Shown here piece by piece: positions 24,275-35,844 of a DNA stretch of 64,000 nt (the first letter of the stretch is position 1; each line of letters starts with the position of its first letter). This DNA is from Ectocarpus siliculosus (lineage: Eukaryota > Sar > Phaeophyceae > Ectocarpales > Ectocarpaceae): assembly GCA_000310025.1 (NCBI GenBank), contig FN649752.1, positions 3,142,566 to 3,206,565 of the forward strand, read 5' to 3'. Made by a program: the position numbers and the translations under genes. The notes under the pieces were generated by a model, which did not search any database, had not been told where the DNA came from, and saw only the letters and a program-made list of their open reading frames with translations.

Positions 24275-27216
24275 GTCGACTTTTTGCCGGGCGACACGTT
24301 TTTTTTTTTTTTTTGACTCCCCTCTGGTTTTATGGTAGCCATCATTTGGATGGTCCTCTCTGGCCAATTCCTGGCCAATTCCTGACTCTGGTTTTTGTTG
24401 TGGCGGCAGAGGCTGGTGACCGTCAGTCGACTGGTGTGCTTGGATATCGGTCGTGCCGCTTTTGTTTGCTCGCGTGACCGACCGAAGTCGACCGCGGATA
24501 CGCAGCTGGCCTACACCAAGCTAACATTTTTTTGTTTCGGTGCGCTCGGATGTGGGGTATTCCTTCGGTGGATGTAGGTGATTCCCCCCCAATGTTTGTG
24601 TGGTGTGAAGTTGACCACAGGGCGCTTCGTTTATCTTGTGGGGACGGAGCGCTGCTGATGCTCAGTTCGGGTGTGGACTGCCAGCCCTGTCCGTCTGACG
24701 CATGCGGTAATTTTACCGCCGCGTGCTCTAGGCCTGGACAGGGGCGTGCAGTGCTGTTAGCCAAGAGTGTTACCTCGTGTTTGGGCGGTTGTGACGGTTG
24801 GGAGGGAGATTGCGGAAAAGGCTTCTTGCTGGCGTTTTTTCTCGGCAAGACTGCGTCGAGACGAAGACGCCCTTGAACCGATTTGTGGTTCGTTCCGACA
24901 TTCATTCTCGTTCTTTGGTGCTTTTTCTGTACCGGTGTTTTTCTATGCGTATGCCGCCGTCGTCTTGCCTAGAAGTAGTTTCTATCTTTGGGCTTTGAGG
25001 ACACGCTGATGCATGTGTACTACTACTACTGTAAACAAATGATTTTCTTGTACCTTTACACCAAGTGGTTTTCAGTCTTCGGCCGAGAAGCAGCTTCGCT
25101 AGCAATGTCGCATTTTTCGGTGGAAAGTGCTTCACGCGTTCGCGTCTTGGCGCGGCGTTTTTTTTCGCGGATTTGTGTCCGCCCCCGGTCGGCAGGGACA
25201 GCAATAGTCAGTCCCGAAGCATAATTTAGACCGTTTTCCCTTTTCTTCGGGCCGTTGTCGAGGTTATTTCATCATTTTTTTTCTCCTTTTTTTTTTCGCA
25301 GGTGGTGCTGTATTCTACCAGAAGCCTTTGCTTCACGGAGTATAATAAGCGCTTTGGGTTTCCAAATGAAATGAACGCCTCAACGACTTTTGTCGTTTTT
25401 AGTAATTGCAGAAAATTGTTCCTAACTCAGTACAGACTACAATATACGAGCTCTTGAGCGCTTTGTGTCTTACGAAGGTGGGTTGGTCACCATTTGCACC
25501 CGGGTGAAGGGCGGGAGCGCACGTTCACCAGTGTTTCCGCGGTTTGACAGCGATTCCGAGTTGGTGCGCGCTCTCATCATCGTGTCGTGTTGCCAGGGCA
25601 GAGGTTGGCCGAACCGCCACCTTTTCATCCCCCGTTTCGAGCGCCTCTATAGTTTGGTCTAAGTTATATATACATAACTATGTAGCAAGCGCCATGAGAG
25701 CGACGCTTACTTACTTTGCTTGCGTCTCTCGTCACGGGCTGACTGCTCGGGCATGTTGTTGGCAGTCAGCCGCAAACAACGCTCATCTTGAGGGTGACGA
25801 CGACGGGCGTGCTTTCCTTTTGCCTCTCCTTTCTATCGCCGGGGCTTTTCCCTTCACGGCTTTAGTCTGTTCCACTACTGGAAGAAGAGCGAGGGAGGCG
25901 TGTCCCTTGCTGTGCAACTGGAGTTACACGAGTTCGCACATAAAGTTTTTGAGCTGACGGTCTGTATCTTACGTACTGAGTACTCCTCTCACATCCTTCA
26001 ACTTGTCTACATATACATCTCTCGACGTTGTTGCCATTCCCTTGAGGTTCAACCCAAGCCTGCAACCTTCTCGGCCCAGCGTGACTCTCCTTGCTCTGAT
26101 CCAGCTACTACTGGAGTGGGAAAACGATTCCCTTTCGTATCATGGTCGGCTTGTTCATCATACCCGGTACCAAAAAAAAACTAAAAACTCACGGGGAGTG
26201 GGAAATGCCCCCCTCAAGTCACCTACACTACTAAAAAAAAAAAGACCCGAAAAAGAATTTAGTGTATGTACTGACCAAGTCTACACACACACATGAACGC
26301 CAAACATAAAATGAAATATATATATCCAATCCCACTACTTGTATCATGTGACCTTCCTCCTGCGCGACTCCACCAGACGCGTCCAAAACATTCATGCCGA
26401 TAAGATATGATGACTAGATACGATGTAACGCCCAGATTGGACGAGATTAGATTAACACACCAAAAAATACCTTACAGCTTGAGGACAGTCTGATAGATAT
26501 ATAAACAAATCAGCAGCACTATACTACACATATCTTATTTTCGACGAACGAACACGCACCCAGCTCACTGCACGAAACGGCCTGCTCTGCGTTTCCACGA
26601 CACGGTTACGTTTGCATCATCACGGCGGCTGCACGGACAGTTCTCCAGTTAGCATTCCGAGGCTTGCGACAGCAGCAGCAGCAGCGATACCCCCTCAGGC
26701 GGGTGTAACAAGCGGTCGGCAGGCGCAGCACTTCCTCTTTCCCCTTTCACCACTGCTGTAAAGACTGCCTGCAACACATCCCTTCTACTGGGGCAACATC
26801 TCGAACGGGAAGTCTTCCGTGAAGAAAACTAAAAAATCCATCCCACAACAGGTCAGTTTAGAAGACCATTGTACAATAGCTGGCTGGCGCCCCAACGTCG
26901 ATGCAGCGACAAATAAATGGAGCCGGATTTGTGGTGTTCTCCTCCGAGGCGGTTAAGACACAAAAATTGAAGGCAAACAATGGTGATGGCTGGCGTACGT
27001 TACAAGCGCGTATGGGACAGCAGTAGTGCCATGCCCGTGGCATGACGCTCCCTCCCCCCATCCTTTCACATGTGCCGGGGCGGAAAAGCCGAGGCAGGCA
27101 GACAGGCGAGAGACCACCAGTCACTGGGTGAGGACGGACCCAATGACAACGATCGTGCCGCAACAAGGACGGCCGCGACCCCCGACAGGCAGGATGCGAT
27201 ATAAGAAACATTTCCT
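24275..27216. other. No supported gene (2.9 kb)
   Basis: T-rich 3' flank of the phosphodiesterase gene, then anonymous sequence with A/T runs, a TATATA stretch near 26310 and a CAG run near 26670. No exon-like GC-rich frame is seen on either strand. Confidence 0.5.
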
Positions 27217-30200
27217 TCAGTAGGGGTAAGACGAGGCCGACTGGCTGCTGCTCCCGTCGGTGTTCTGGAGTCCCAGGAAAAAGGAGAGCGCGTACACCCC
27301 GGCCCCGGCGCCGTTCGAGCCTAGCGTCCTCTTGGAGGCGGCGTTGAGGATCCACGACCCGGCGTTGCGGACCCGCTTCTGCTGCGTCTTGCTGCCGGAG
27401 TAGGCCCCGAACAGGGCGGCGAGGACCGAGAGGAACATGAAGACCGCCGCCGTTGGGTTGACCGCGAAGAAGATGAGCGACACGATGAGGAGCAAGAACA
27501 TGAGGCCCTTGTACGACTTCCGCTTGAACAGCGGCGGCGACGGAGGGGAGTTGTTGAAGCTCCCGGCATTCAGAGCGCTGGAGTTGGGGGTGGGCGGAGT
27601 ACGGCAATGGGGGGGGCATGTGTATGGGGTTAGTGCGGTGGTAATTAATGTTGCCCGGGGGAGAAAGAGGCACACTCTACCGTGGTGAACTCGATCACGC
27701 AGAACTTCAGAGTGTGCATACAAGTTGTTGGAAGTGGTGAGAACGATGGCATGGTTTGATCCGTCCACGTGCATCATGCCGGTCGCCCCGGTGGTCTAGT
27801 TGGTATCCTCGAAACCTTCTAGAGGTCAGGTCAGGGGTTCGAATCCCGGCGTAAGCGAGCTTTTCTTGCAAAGTGAGTTTTTCTCTCGCTTCCGCTCCTG
27901 GCCTAGAGGATAGCGCTAGTTCCTGTGTACACGGAGGGAAGAGAGTGCTGAAATCTTCTCGCATTAAAAATCGAAGGCAGAGTACCGCAGAAGGGGAGGG
28001 CAGAGAGGGGCTGTTCTGTGTGACCACGGGTTGGAGGAAACGGCACTAGTGCTGTGAGCGCTGATTTGAAGTGAAGACAAAAAAAAAGAAAAAAAATCAT
28101 GATTTCAGCATCGTTATGACAACTCCCCCCTTCCCTAGAGTTGCGTACGTATGCCATGGTTTGTCTCACGTGGGAAGGCTCTTGCACTTCATCCAGTCGG
28201 CCGTCCTGATGGTAATGTTGGCTTCGATAGAGCGGGCCATCTCGTACAGCTGAGAGGCGGGGATTGACGGATGAGCCATCGCCGTCGTCTCTTTCACGGA
28301 ATTGGAGGCGCAGTCCACGTAGCTATTCCCGGAATTTGGAGCGACGTGGGTTTTCGTCGCAAGGGTGCGCGTGGCGTTGTCGACGAGGAGGGAAGGGAGA
28401 TGGAAGAGGAGAGGGGGGTGGTTTTGATGGTGTGGTCGACAAAACTAAGACAGCCGAAGGGGTGACTTTTGTTCCGCGAGAGCGTGGATCGTTCCTAGGA
28501 AGAGACGAAAGGGGTGCCGGATTTCCGTGAGCCGATTTACTGTTAAGCTTAGTATTTCAAGCGGAGAGTGTTGGAAATTGGAAACACGACGTGCTCCTTC
28601 TCTGGCCCAAGGCTGTCATTGCAAATACTAAGTCAAGTGCCACACAACCCCACACACGAACAGTCCCGCCAATACCCCACTTTTCCGCGGCAACAACCGA
28701 GTCCACTTGATGGGTTTGCTCTTACCGAATGACCAAGGCGTGGCGCATGTGGCGCGTCTTGTCCCAGCGGCTCATGCAGTCACCCGGATCGTGGTCTCCG
28801 AGCGTCTGCGTGACGCCGTGAATGTTCTTCTCGGAGTACATGGTTCCCCCCGTCGGGCAGCAAAGGAAATCCACTTACAATACCAGTAGAAAAGGGGGGC
28901 GGAAGCGGGGATAGATAGGCATACGAGGTTTGGTCAGGAGGTCAGCGGACACACGACAAAAAATCACACCAGGGACTTCAACGCATCATCCCCTTGAACT
29001 GCTGCTGCTGTGCTATTATCTCGAACGTTAGGCTTCGTGTGACTGTATCTATATTCTCAAAAAAACAAAGCAAATAAACTAATGAAGATCACCAACAACG
29101 AAGAGGAAGGAGATAGAGCCGCACAACATGCCCACAGCCGCGTGGGTGGAACGGTGCGGTTGGGTCTGGATTGATGAAGGGGCATCGGCGTGGCCCTAGT
29201 GTACACAATGAAAAAGCTGAGCGAACGAAAGTCTTTTCCAACCTTTCATCCCCCAACTTCTGCAACACACCAGCTCGGTGAGTATCATCGAATTCCTACG
29301 CTCATCTGATCATCAATTCGGTGGGCTACGCAGCGCACGGGCTACGGTTCGAGAGAGAATGATAACGAGTAATCTTGGCGTCTGTTAGATGTCAAATGTC
29401 GTACTTCACCTGAACAAACACGGTGTCACACAGCGAAGGTGCACATAAACAGAGCCCATGCGTATCAACAGGGCATAACAATGTCAACTACCTCGATAAC
29501 ACTAACACTTGCGAGCGAGAACCCCGCTTGCTGGGGCGAGCAGCTGCAAGTCTTGGGGGCTACCTGCCCCCTGCCCCCCGCTCTCTTCGGCGACACTCGC
29601 TTTCTGAGACCTTGTCCCTGTCAATCTCACGAAATAATACCGCCTGGTCGTCCTGGTACTGCTGTCAGCGAGGTCACTCACAGATGTCGTTGAAGGTGCA
29701 GGTGGAGGTCTGGTAGGAAGTGGTGAGCTTCTGCTGCACGAAGACCTGGAGCACCTGCTCGACGCGGGGGGGGGGGGGGATAACGACAACAACCAGACAG
29801 CCACGCACCGTCACACCGACGGCATCGGCCAGCAGCCAAGAAGAATCAGCGACGAAAGCGGCGAGGTCAGCGGCGGCCGCGGCAAAAGGGGTGGGGGGGT
29901 GGTGGTGGTGGTAACGAAAACGGCAAGGTGAAAAAATATGTCTCGGGTGCTGAAGGGTACGACACCGCTACGCCAGATGATCAACTGCCGGCGAAAGAAG
30001 GCTGCCCGGCTGGCTACCTCACCATCTTCGGGGTTTGGCACGGACCTCACGGCACAAGAGGACACACCAGCACAAAAAACACTTCTCGAGGGACACGACG
30101 CCCCCGTAACAAGGTGAGAGAATCACAAGAATAAAACGTGCGCCGAGCCTCCTTTCTCACATCAGAGGCGTTGATGGTCGCGTAGTACGCGTTCCACGTC

Positions 30201-32743
30201 CGGCGTGACCAGCGGGTCGTGGAAGCACGTCAGCAGCGACGCCATGCAGCGCATCTTCGGCAGACCGACCTCCGCCGAGTGATTAGCCTGGGCGCCATTG
30301 GGGCGAGAGCGGGGTGAGCGGGGCGTACTCATGTTTTACATGCCTCAGCGGCTATTTACTATTTACCATTGAGCGTGCGTCCTCGAGAGGACGGGACTTT
30401 TTTCCCACAGGCCGATCACCGATGGCTAATCGTGTGTGTGTGTGTGACCAAGCCGACTCGTATTGGCGATGGGCGGCAACAAAGGTAGCGTAGTGGACTT
30501 GATCGACGATCGGCCCAACCTGCCACCGAGAGCATAGGGTGTTCGCCGCCCAGGAGCATGGGGCAAGCAGAGCAAAGGGACGAGGGAGGAGAACATGTAG
30601 CCAGGGGGCCGCCGCCGGCGGCACTTCGTAAGAGAGAGGGGCGCTCGTGGAGGTTCCTTTTCCCTCAGCTCACACACTCCATCTACGTGTGATCCATCCG
30701 TCGCTCACGGTTCGATTACACCCTTGTGGACATAGAAACACGCCGCCTGTTCGTTCGCTGTTGCTGGGAGGCCAATGTCGAGGAAACTCGAAACCAATTC
30801 TCCCGCTGAGTCGTTCCACCACAGTACGTAGGTTAAAGATCACGCCATCCCACATCTTCACCTGAGTGAAGATGAGGCGCTTCTTGTTGGTGAAGACGAC
30901 ACGGCACCGCTGGGTGACTTCGTCGAACACCCCGGGGGCTTCCTCCAGCCCGGCGAGGTCCAACGCGTTCACCACCTTCTCGCCCTTCATGAACGTGAAC
31001 TGGTGGAGGTCGTCGTGGGTCGTGACGCTGTCCTTGATGGCGTCCAGGTGCTTCCTGGCGCACTCGATGTCCCACTTCTCGAGGTCCCTATTGTGCCGTA
31101 GATACGAGGGCGAATCGCAAGGGGGGGGGGGGGGGGTCCCGTCATACGCCCAGGCAAGAGCGATTCTTTGGCACACTCAAGACCCTGCTAGAGGTGTTTC
31201 TTGCTGATGAGGTGTGGACGGGGGAAGTATTGACAATGTTGTCTTCGACCTACGCACCTTAGAGACCGGCTCAAAATTGCCTGGGTAAGCCGGCTCCCAT
31301 AACCGTGGCCACCCCCGTCAATGCGCCCGTATCGATCTCGAGACTGCTATCATTGTAGTCCGAAAGCTTTTTCAGAAGTTTGGAATCGGTACTGGCGCTC
31401 CTCGTCTACGGTACCGACATACTTGGGGTAAACAAACCAATGGAACATGAACCAAACAATGTGGTCGGCACAACCATGCAAACGCCCCGGAAGCTCGCGC
31501 TCGAGGTCGCACCCACTGGGGTGCGCCTACGACCAGGTCATACATATGCCCCGCCGGTTCTTGCAATCTTGCAACACGCGTACTTACGCTGCCACGCCGC
31601 TCGTCATCTGGAGCATCTTCCGGCTGCTCGGATCAATCTGTGCCATTTTCGGGTCTAACCCCGTGTGATGGCCCTGCCGTTCGTGAGTCACGGCGATCGC
31701 GCCGAGGGTCAGCGGGCCACAACAAAAACACACGAAACAAACGCGACATGCAGAGAGAAGGGAAATAACAGACTTAAGAGCTGCAAGGACCTGTCGAGTG
31801 GGCGCAGGATGTACGCACAAAGCAATAGAAGTAAGTAGAAGTACGTAGGACCGAACAACAACGTCCAGCACGAGAAAATAATTTTCCGCTCCCGCCACTC
31901 GGCGTCCCTTGTGGACATCTAGTCTTAACTCTTCCAAGGTCGACCGACCGACCCACGCGAGGAGGTACCGGCGACGGTGGCTAGACTTTACCCGCACCGG
32001 CAAGAAAACGATATGCTCGAACGTAACCACCGGCCGACGTGACTACCTCTTGCCGCACCCAGGTCTATGTCATGTGTGATGATCGCGCCCTTCCCCCGAT
32101 AAATCCCAAGACATGAAAAAAACACCACACACAAATAGAAGAAGAAAGCACGCGCGGTGATGAACTATGCGCTGTGGTACATCAGTATCGGCATGCCCAA
32201 CTACCTCTCGCAAGCAACACGCACCAGCAGGTTCTCCCTCTCGCGGTCGAACTGGGCCGCCGTGAAAGGGTACACGTCGGTGAAGAAGTACGCCTCGTCC
32301 ACCTCCGCCGCCGGAGCCCCGATGGCAGTGCCGCGAGCGGCGGTCATCCGCGGCGGCGGAACCTCATACGCGGGGGGCGCCGGGGGCGCCGCTGAGGCCG
32401 CGTAGGTAGGGGGACCTTGCGTCACGGCGCTGCTGTCGCCGTCGTCGGCATCGTACGGCGGCGGCGTCCGGCCCGGATAAACAGGCCGGTTCATGTTGTT
32501 GGCGTCCCCGCCCCCCTTGCCGTTTTCAGTCGCGGCCGCCGGGCCGCTAAACAGGCCGCCGCCGCCGAAGGTGTCTCCGCCGCCGCCGGACATCCTTCCT
32601 TGGCTGTCGGCGTTGCTGCTGCTCTTGCCGGTGGGGTCTCTTGCGCTGTCGCCGCTGATGATGCTGCGGCCGGTCCGCTCGCGGGAGCCTCGGCCGCCGC
32701 TCTCGTCGCGCCCGCTGCTGCTGCTGTGAGATCTCCTGCCCTC
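27217..32743 (-). CDS. Multi-exon membrane protein of unknown function, with a frameshift in one exon
   Basis: Recognisable exons: 32743-32205 (5' limit uncertain; ATG at 32593 possible), 31087-30862, 30287-30161, 29754-29682, 28873-28726, 28322-28170 and 27577-27217. Phases agree at all joins except inside 30287-30161, which is 127 bases long and needs a one-base shift. The first exon is Gly/Pro-rich with PPxY-type motifs (TPPPYDADDG, PPAYEVPPP). The middle is soluble-looking (WDIECARKHLDAIKDSVTTH; CFHDPLVTPD; MSRWDKTRHMRHALVIRY). The last exon has one or two strongly hydrophobic segments (GLMFLLLIVSLIFFAV; AAVFMFLSVLAALFGAY) and a Ser-rich tail ending SSYPY. A SINE occupies its last intron. 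No family is recognised. PPxY motifs could bind WW-domain proteins such as Nedd4-type ligases, which is inference. Confidence 0.6.
27779..28095 (+). mobile_element. tRNA-derived SINE with A-rich tail
   Basis: A 317-base insert whose head has a perfect RNA polymerase III A box (TGGTCTAGTTGG, 27792-27803) and B box (GGTTCGAATCC, 27836-27846). It ends in GTGAAGAC plus an A-rich tail. ATCATG directly flanks both ends (27773-27778 and 28096-28101), as expected for a target-site duplication. The acceptor and T stems do not pair well, so it is not a working tRNA gene. It lies in the last intron of the minus-strand membrane-protein gene. Confidence 0.75.
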
Positions 32744-33401
32744 CTGCCGTCGTCCATCGAAAGGTTCACGCACGTTGCACGCACAGACGAATACAATAGT
32801 AAGCTCTTGCATTGTTGTGCGACGATGGTGTTCTTGCTGTGCGACCCTCTGGCTACATAGTCCATCCGGAGCATGTGGAACAGCTGTCGTCGTGTAGATA
32901 GAAATTGAAACGTAGAAACTGACGTCCAGAATAGATGTGGGATTCGCAACACAGACACACACGTCCTGAAATATGAAAACCGGTAGTCCGGTTGGTGCGG
33001 CCTGTGCTGATTCAAGAGACACACTATTTTTGCACCGCTCCAAAGCTAGGATATAGGGCCTATCCCTCACCCCAGCCCAAACCTATGGCATTGGATTGTG
33101 CTAGGTCACTGTACCAAGCAAGCCTCGGCAGCGGCAAGCCGTGGCGGTAGGTTGCTGTGCACCGTTGTAGCGCTACATAGGTTGCTGCTGTACCGTTTAG
33201 GCTAAGCGGCGGCGCAAGAGGGGGTAAGGGCAATGCAGGTCGCTGTGCACCGTTAGGGCGAAGTCTGTGCACCGTTAACGCTAGGTTGCTGGACGGTGAA
33301 CCGCTGCAGCGCATGGGCTGCACCTACCCAAGGAATGTTCCGGGAAATGGTATTCCGACATTGAGACCATCAGATACGACCAAGTCGTTGGCACTACAGT
33401 A

Positions 33402-33539
33402 GGGGCCAGTTTATTTGAGTGTACCTTTTTAGGGTAAGTTAACCTGTGACCACGGGAATCGACCGCGTCGAGTGTTGGATCAGTACGGACATACGAAGGT
33501 ACTGGGTAGAGAGAGATCGGAACGGTTTTTAATGTGAAG

Positions 33540-33573
<34 letters not shown>
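33402..33573 (+). mobile_element. CAA-tailed short interspersed element, copy 1
   Basis: Starts GGGGCCAGTTTATTTGAGTG and ends TTTTTAATGTGAAGA followed by (CAA)n. It matches copy 2 at 50309-50510 almost base for base (few substitutions over about 140 bases) and a diverged inverted copy at 38237-38352. No ORF. The tail and size fit a retroposon moved by a LINE. Confidence 0.65.
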
Positions 33574-33995
33574 GGGTGGCCCTTTATAGTGGCAACCTGA
33601 ATAGTGAAATGCCCGATATAGTGGCATAAAAATATAAAAATCTCCTGGCAAAATCTCAACCCGATATAGTGGCACTTTCCCACCATTGAGGACGGGGCCC
33701 TCAATACAGTAGGGGGCCCGCTATAGTGCCGGTGCCCGGTATAGTGCCGGTAAAATTTCGGGACACGAACAGCGCCCTCAATAGTGCCGGTCCGGCACTA
33801 TTGAGGGCTGGCCCGTTATAGTGCCGGTTGGGCGCCGCTGTGCCCCCCAATGGTGCCGGTTCACTACTGCTGTAGTGCTGTAGACACACACACACACACA
33901 CACCACAACACACGCCAGAGGACAGACGCCACACTGAAAAGAGTGTACACCTGCTGCTGCAGACCCTAAGAGCTCTACGCAGAGGCGCACGCACC

Positions 33996-34618
33996 ATGCC
34001 TTGTGCGGAAGGTGAACTGTGCCTTCAACAGAACCGAACGCCGCAAGACCCTCATGGCCACATCTGCAAGGGAAGATGTGGCGGGCGGCTCCACGGCAAT
34101 TGCGGCAGCGTGTTTGAGGACAACGAGCAGCACCGCATCTGCAGCGCGTGCGTCGCCAGGACTGGCAAGCGCATGACTCCGTAGACGAGGAGGTCGCCGA
34201 GCTCTTCGCAGATCTCGACATCGAACCCGGACAGCCGGTCGAGGGAGAAGCGGTGAGCGCGATTCAGGGGTGGGCTACCATCGAGGACGACGATGAGGTG
34301 GTAGAGGCTCTTCGACTGGACGCAGTGGACGAAATGGCGGCACTGCTGGCTGGAACGCATGTGACTACCGGCGGTGGGGAGGAGGACGAAGAAGAGGAGG
34401 GTAGTGGCGATGACAACACGGGGACCGAGCGCCGTGCTCCACCCGCTTATGCTGAGCTGTCGCCTCACTTCATCGTCCTGGAAGCGGCAGCAGAGGAGAG
34501 TGGCAACGGAGACGAGGCGTTCTTCCTAACGAAAGCGAAGATGGCGATGATTGCAGCGCATTCCGCTAAGCGGGTGCGCCAGGCAGACATGAGAGAGTTT
34601 GTTGCTGCTACGGAGTAA
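33996..34618 (+). pseudogene. Frameshifted Cys/His-finger protein of TIR element 1
   Basis: Two overlapping frames together cover one protein. 33996-34184 gives the finger: C-x5-C-x12-H-x-C-x3-C-x4-H-x2-C, then C-x2-C, within MPCAEGELC to ICSAC. The frame 34148-34618 gives an acidic middle (EEVAELFADLDIEPGQPVEG; EEDEEEEGSGDD) and a C-terminal block (AFFLTKAKMAMIAAHS; RQADMREF). The intact paralogue at 36270-36602 has both the finger and the C-terminal block in a single frame, so the split here is a frameshift near 34160-34190. The acidic region is absent from the paralogue. The finger spacing resembles PHD/RING-type double zinc sites. It might bind the element's own end repeats, which is untested inference. 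Confidence 0.6.
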
Positions 34619-35020
34619 GGTCGAGGGGAACAGCTGATGTAGCAATGGTTGTTTGCTGTTGCTTCCAGTGCGCTTCCTGTCGTGCTTTTCTTTTTGTCTT
34701 GTTTCTTCTAGTAGCATCCAAGGGGGTGCGCCAGGCAGACATGAGGGAGTTGCTGCTACGTTGCGAGGGCGGCGGGTATAACTGTGGTAGGTAGTAATGG
34801 TTGTTTTTTTCTCGCGGTGCGCTTCCTGTCGTGCTTGTGTTCTTCGGGTTGTTTTGATTGTTTCTTGCAACATCCAAGGGGTGCGCCAGCAGGCAAACAT
34901 GATAGAGTTGCTGGTACGTAGTGAGGGCGGGGAGAATAGCTGTGGTAGCATGTAATGGCCGTTTATTTTCCGTGCGGTGCGCTTCCTGTCGTAGTTCTCT
35001 GCTGTCTTTTTTTTATCTGG
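34570..35020 (+). repeat. Three tandem copies of the finger gene's 3' end
   Basis: Units starting near 34570, 34727 and 34875 each contain GGTGCGCCAGGCAGACATGA (with small changes), GAGTTGCTGCTACG, then GGTTGTTT and GTGCGCTTCCTGTCGT, at about 150-160 base spacing. The first unit contains the stop codon of the finger ORF; the others are non-coding copies downstream. Confidence 0.7.
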
Positions 35021-35422
35021 TAACATCGAAGGAGAGCAACGAGGACTTACACGTCCACTCATAGTGCACACATATTCGATCCACGATCCACGATCCACGA
35101 TCCACATCGTACTGTGTTGGCCCCGCAAAGCTTGAGCGCTACACCATGAAACCACCACCTCCTCAATAGTGCCGGACCGGCACTACTGAGGGATATTCGA
35201 AGCCTCATTAGTGCCGGTCCGGCACTAATAAGGCACTATTCTAAATACTGCCGGTGCCCGCTATAGTGCCGCTTTTCCCTCTGGACACTACCCGGCACTA
35301 TAGCGGGCCCCCTACTGTAGTGGCATATTGGCCATCTCACACACCCAATTGTGGCAATTCCAAACAGCGCGCCCCCACCTGCCCACACCACCCTCAGCAG
35401 TGGGCGCCACACGCATCATCAT

Positions 35423-35660
35423 GCCAGCCAGCCTGCGCGGACCTACAAGTGTGTAAACTCCCACACCGACCACTGGGAGAGAAAGACGGGCACACACGTC
35501 GTCTCGGCTGCGGTGGCCGGCTTCATGGTATATGTGGTGAACCAGAGGAGGAGGGCGGCAGAGAAATACACCGCGTCTGCAACCCGTGCATCGCCAAGAA
35601 GCAAAAGACACCCGACTCCTCGAATCTCAGCCTAAGCGTGCCTCCCCCAATTCGGGACTT
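35423..35660 (+). pseudogene. Degraded third copy of the Cys/His-finger protein
   Basis: In an open frame that enters from the right end of TIR element 1, residues CADLQVCKL, GCGGRLHGICGEPEEEGG and VCNPCIAKK match the finger of the two other copies. One zinc ligand is lost: the other copies read H-x-C-x3-C, whereas here the first Cys is Arg (HTRRLGCGG). No C-terminal block follows. Sequence just left of TIR element 1 has GATATAGTGGCA repeats of another element type, so element 1 may have jumped into an older relative carrying this copy. Confidence 0.5.
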
Positions 35661-35844
35661 GTCGGAGATGGCGCCGGCGCGAAAAACAAGAAGTTCTCCC
35701 ATACGAAGTTGCAGAGCATCGTGGCGGTTGGGTTGATGCGCCGGGGTGGAGAGCGTTTGGCTCTACAAGCTTTGTTGCTTCAGTTGTGATTTCTTCCAAG
35801 TGTGTTGAACCCCATGTTACATAGCTCGCCGGACAAAACATATA

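Larger units (their letters stand above)
33707..35317 (+). mobile_element. TA-flanked inverted-repeat element 1 carrying a Cys/His-finger gene
   Basis: A 1611-base element. Its ends read CAGTAGGGGGCCCGCTATAG and, inverted at the right end, the same sequence; both are flanked by TA (33705-33706, 35318-35319). Near each end are several copies of TATAGTGCCGG, and palindromes of the type CAATAGTGCCGG-CCGGCACTATTG. Ends and TA target suggest the Tc1/mariner-pogo superfamily. It encodes no transposase, only the finger ORF at 33996-34618, so it would move in trans. A ~160 bp repeat derived from the ORF's 3' end follows the gene. Confidence 0.75.

Noticed and set aside
27785-27860. Functional tRNA gene
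   Set aside because: A and B boxes are perfect, but acceptor and T-stem pairing fails and an A-rich tail with target repeats follows; it is a SINE head.
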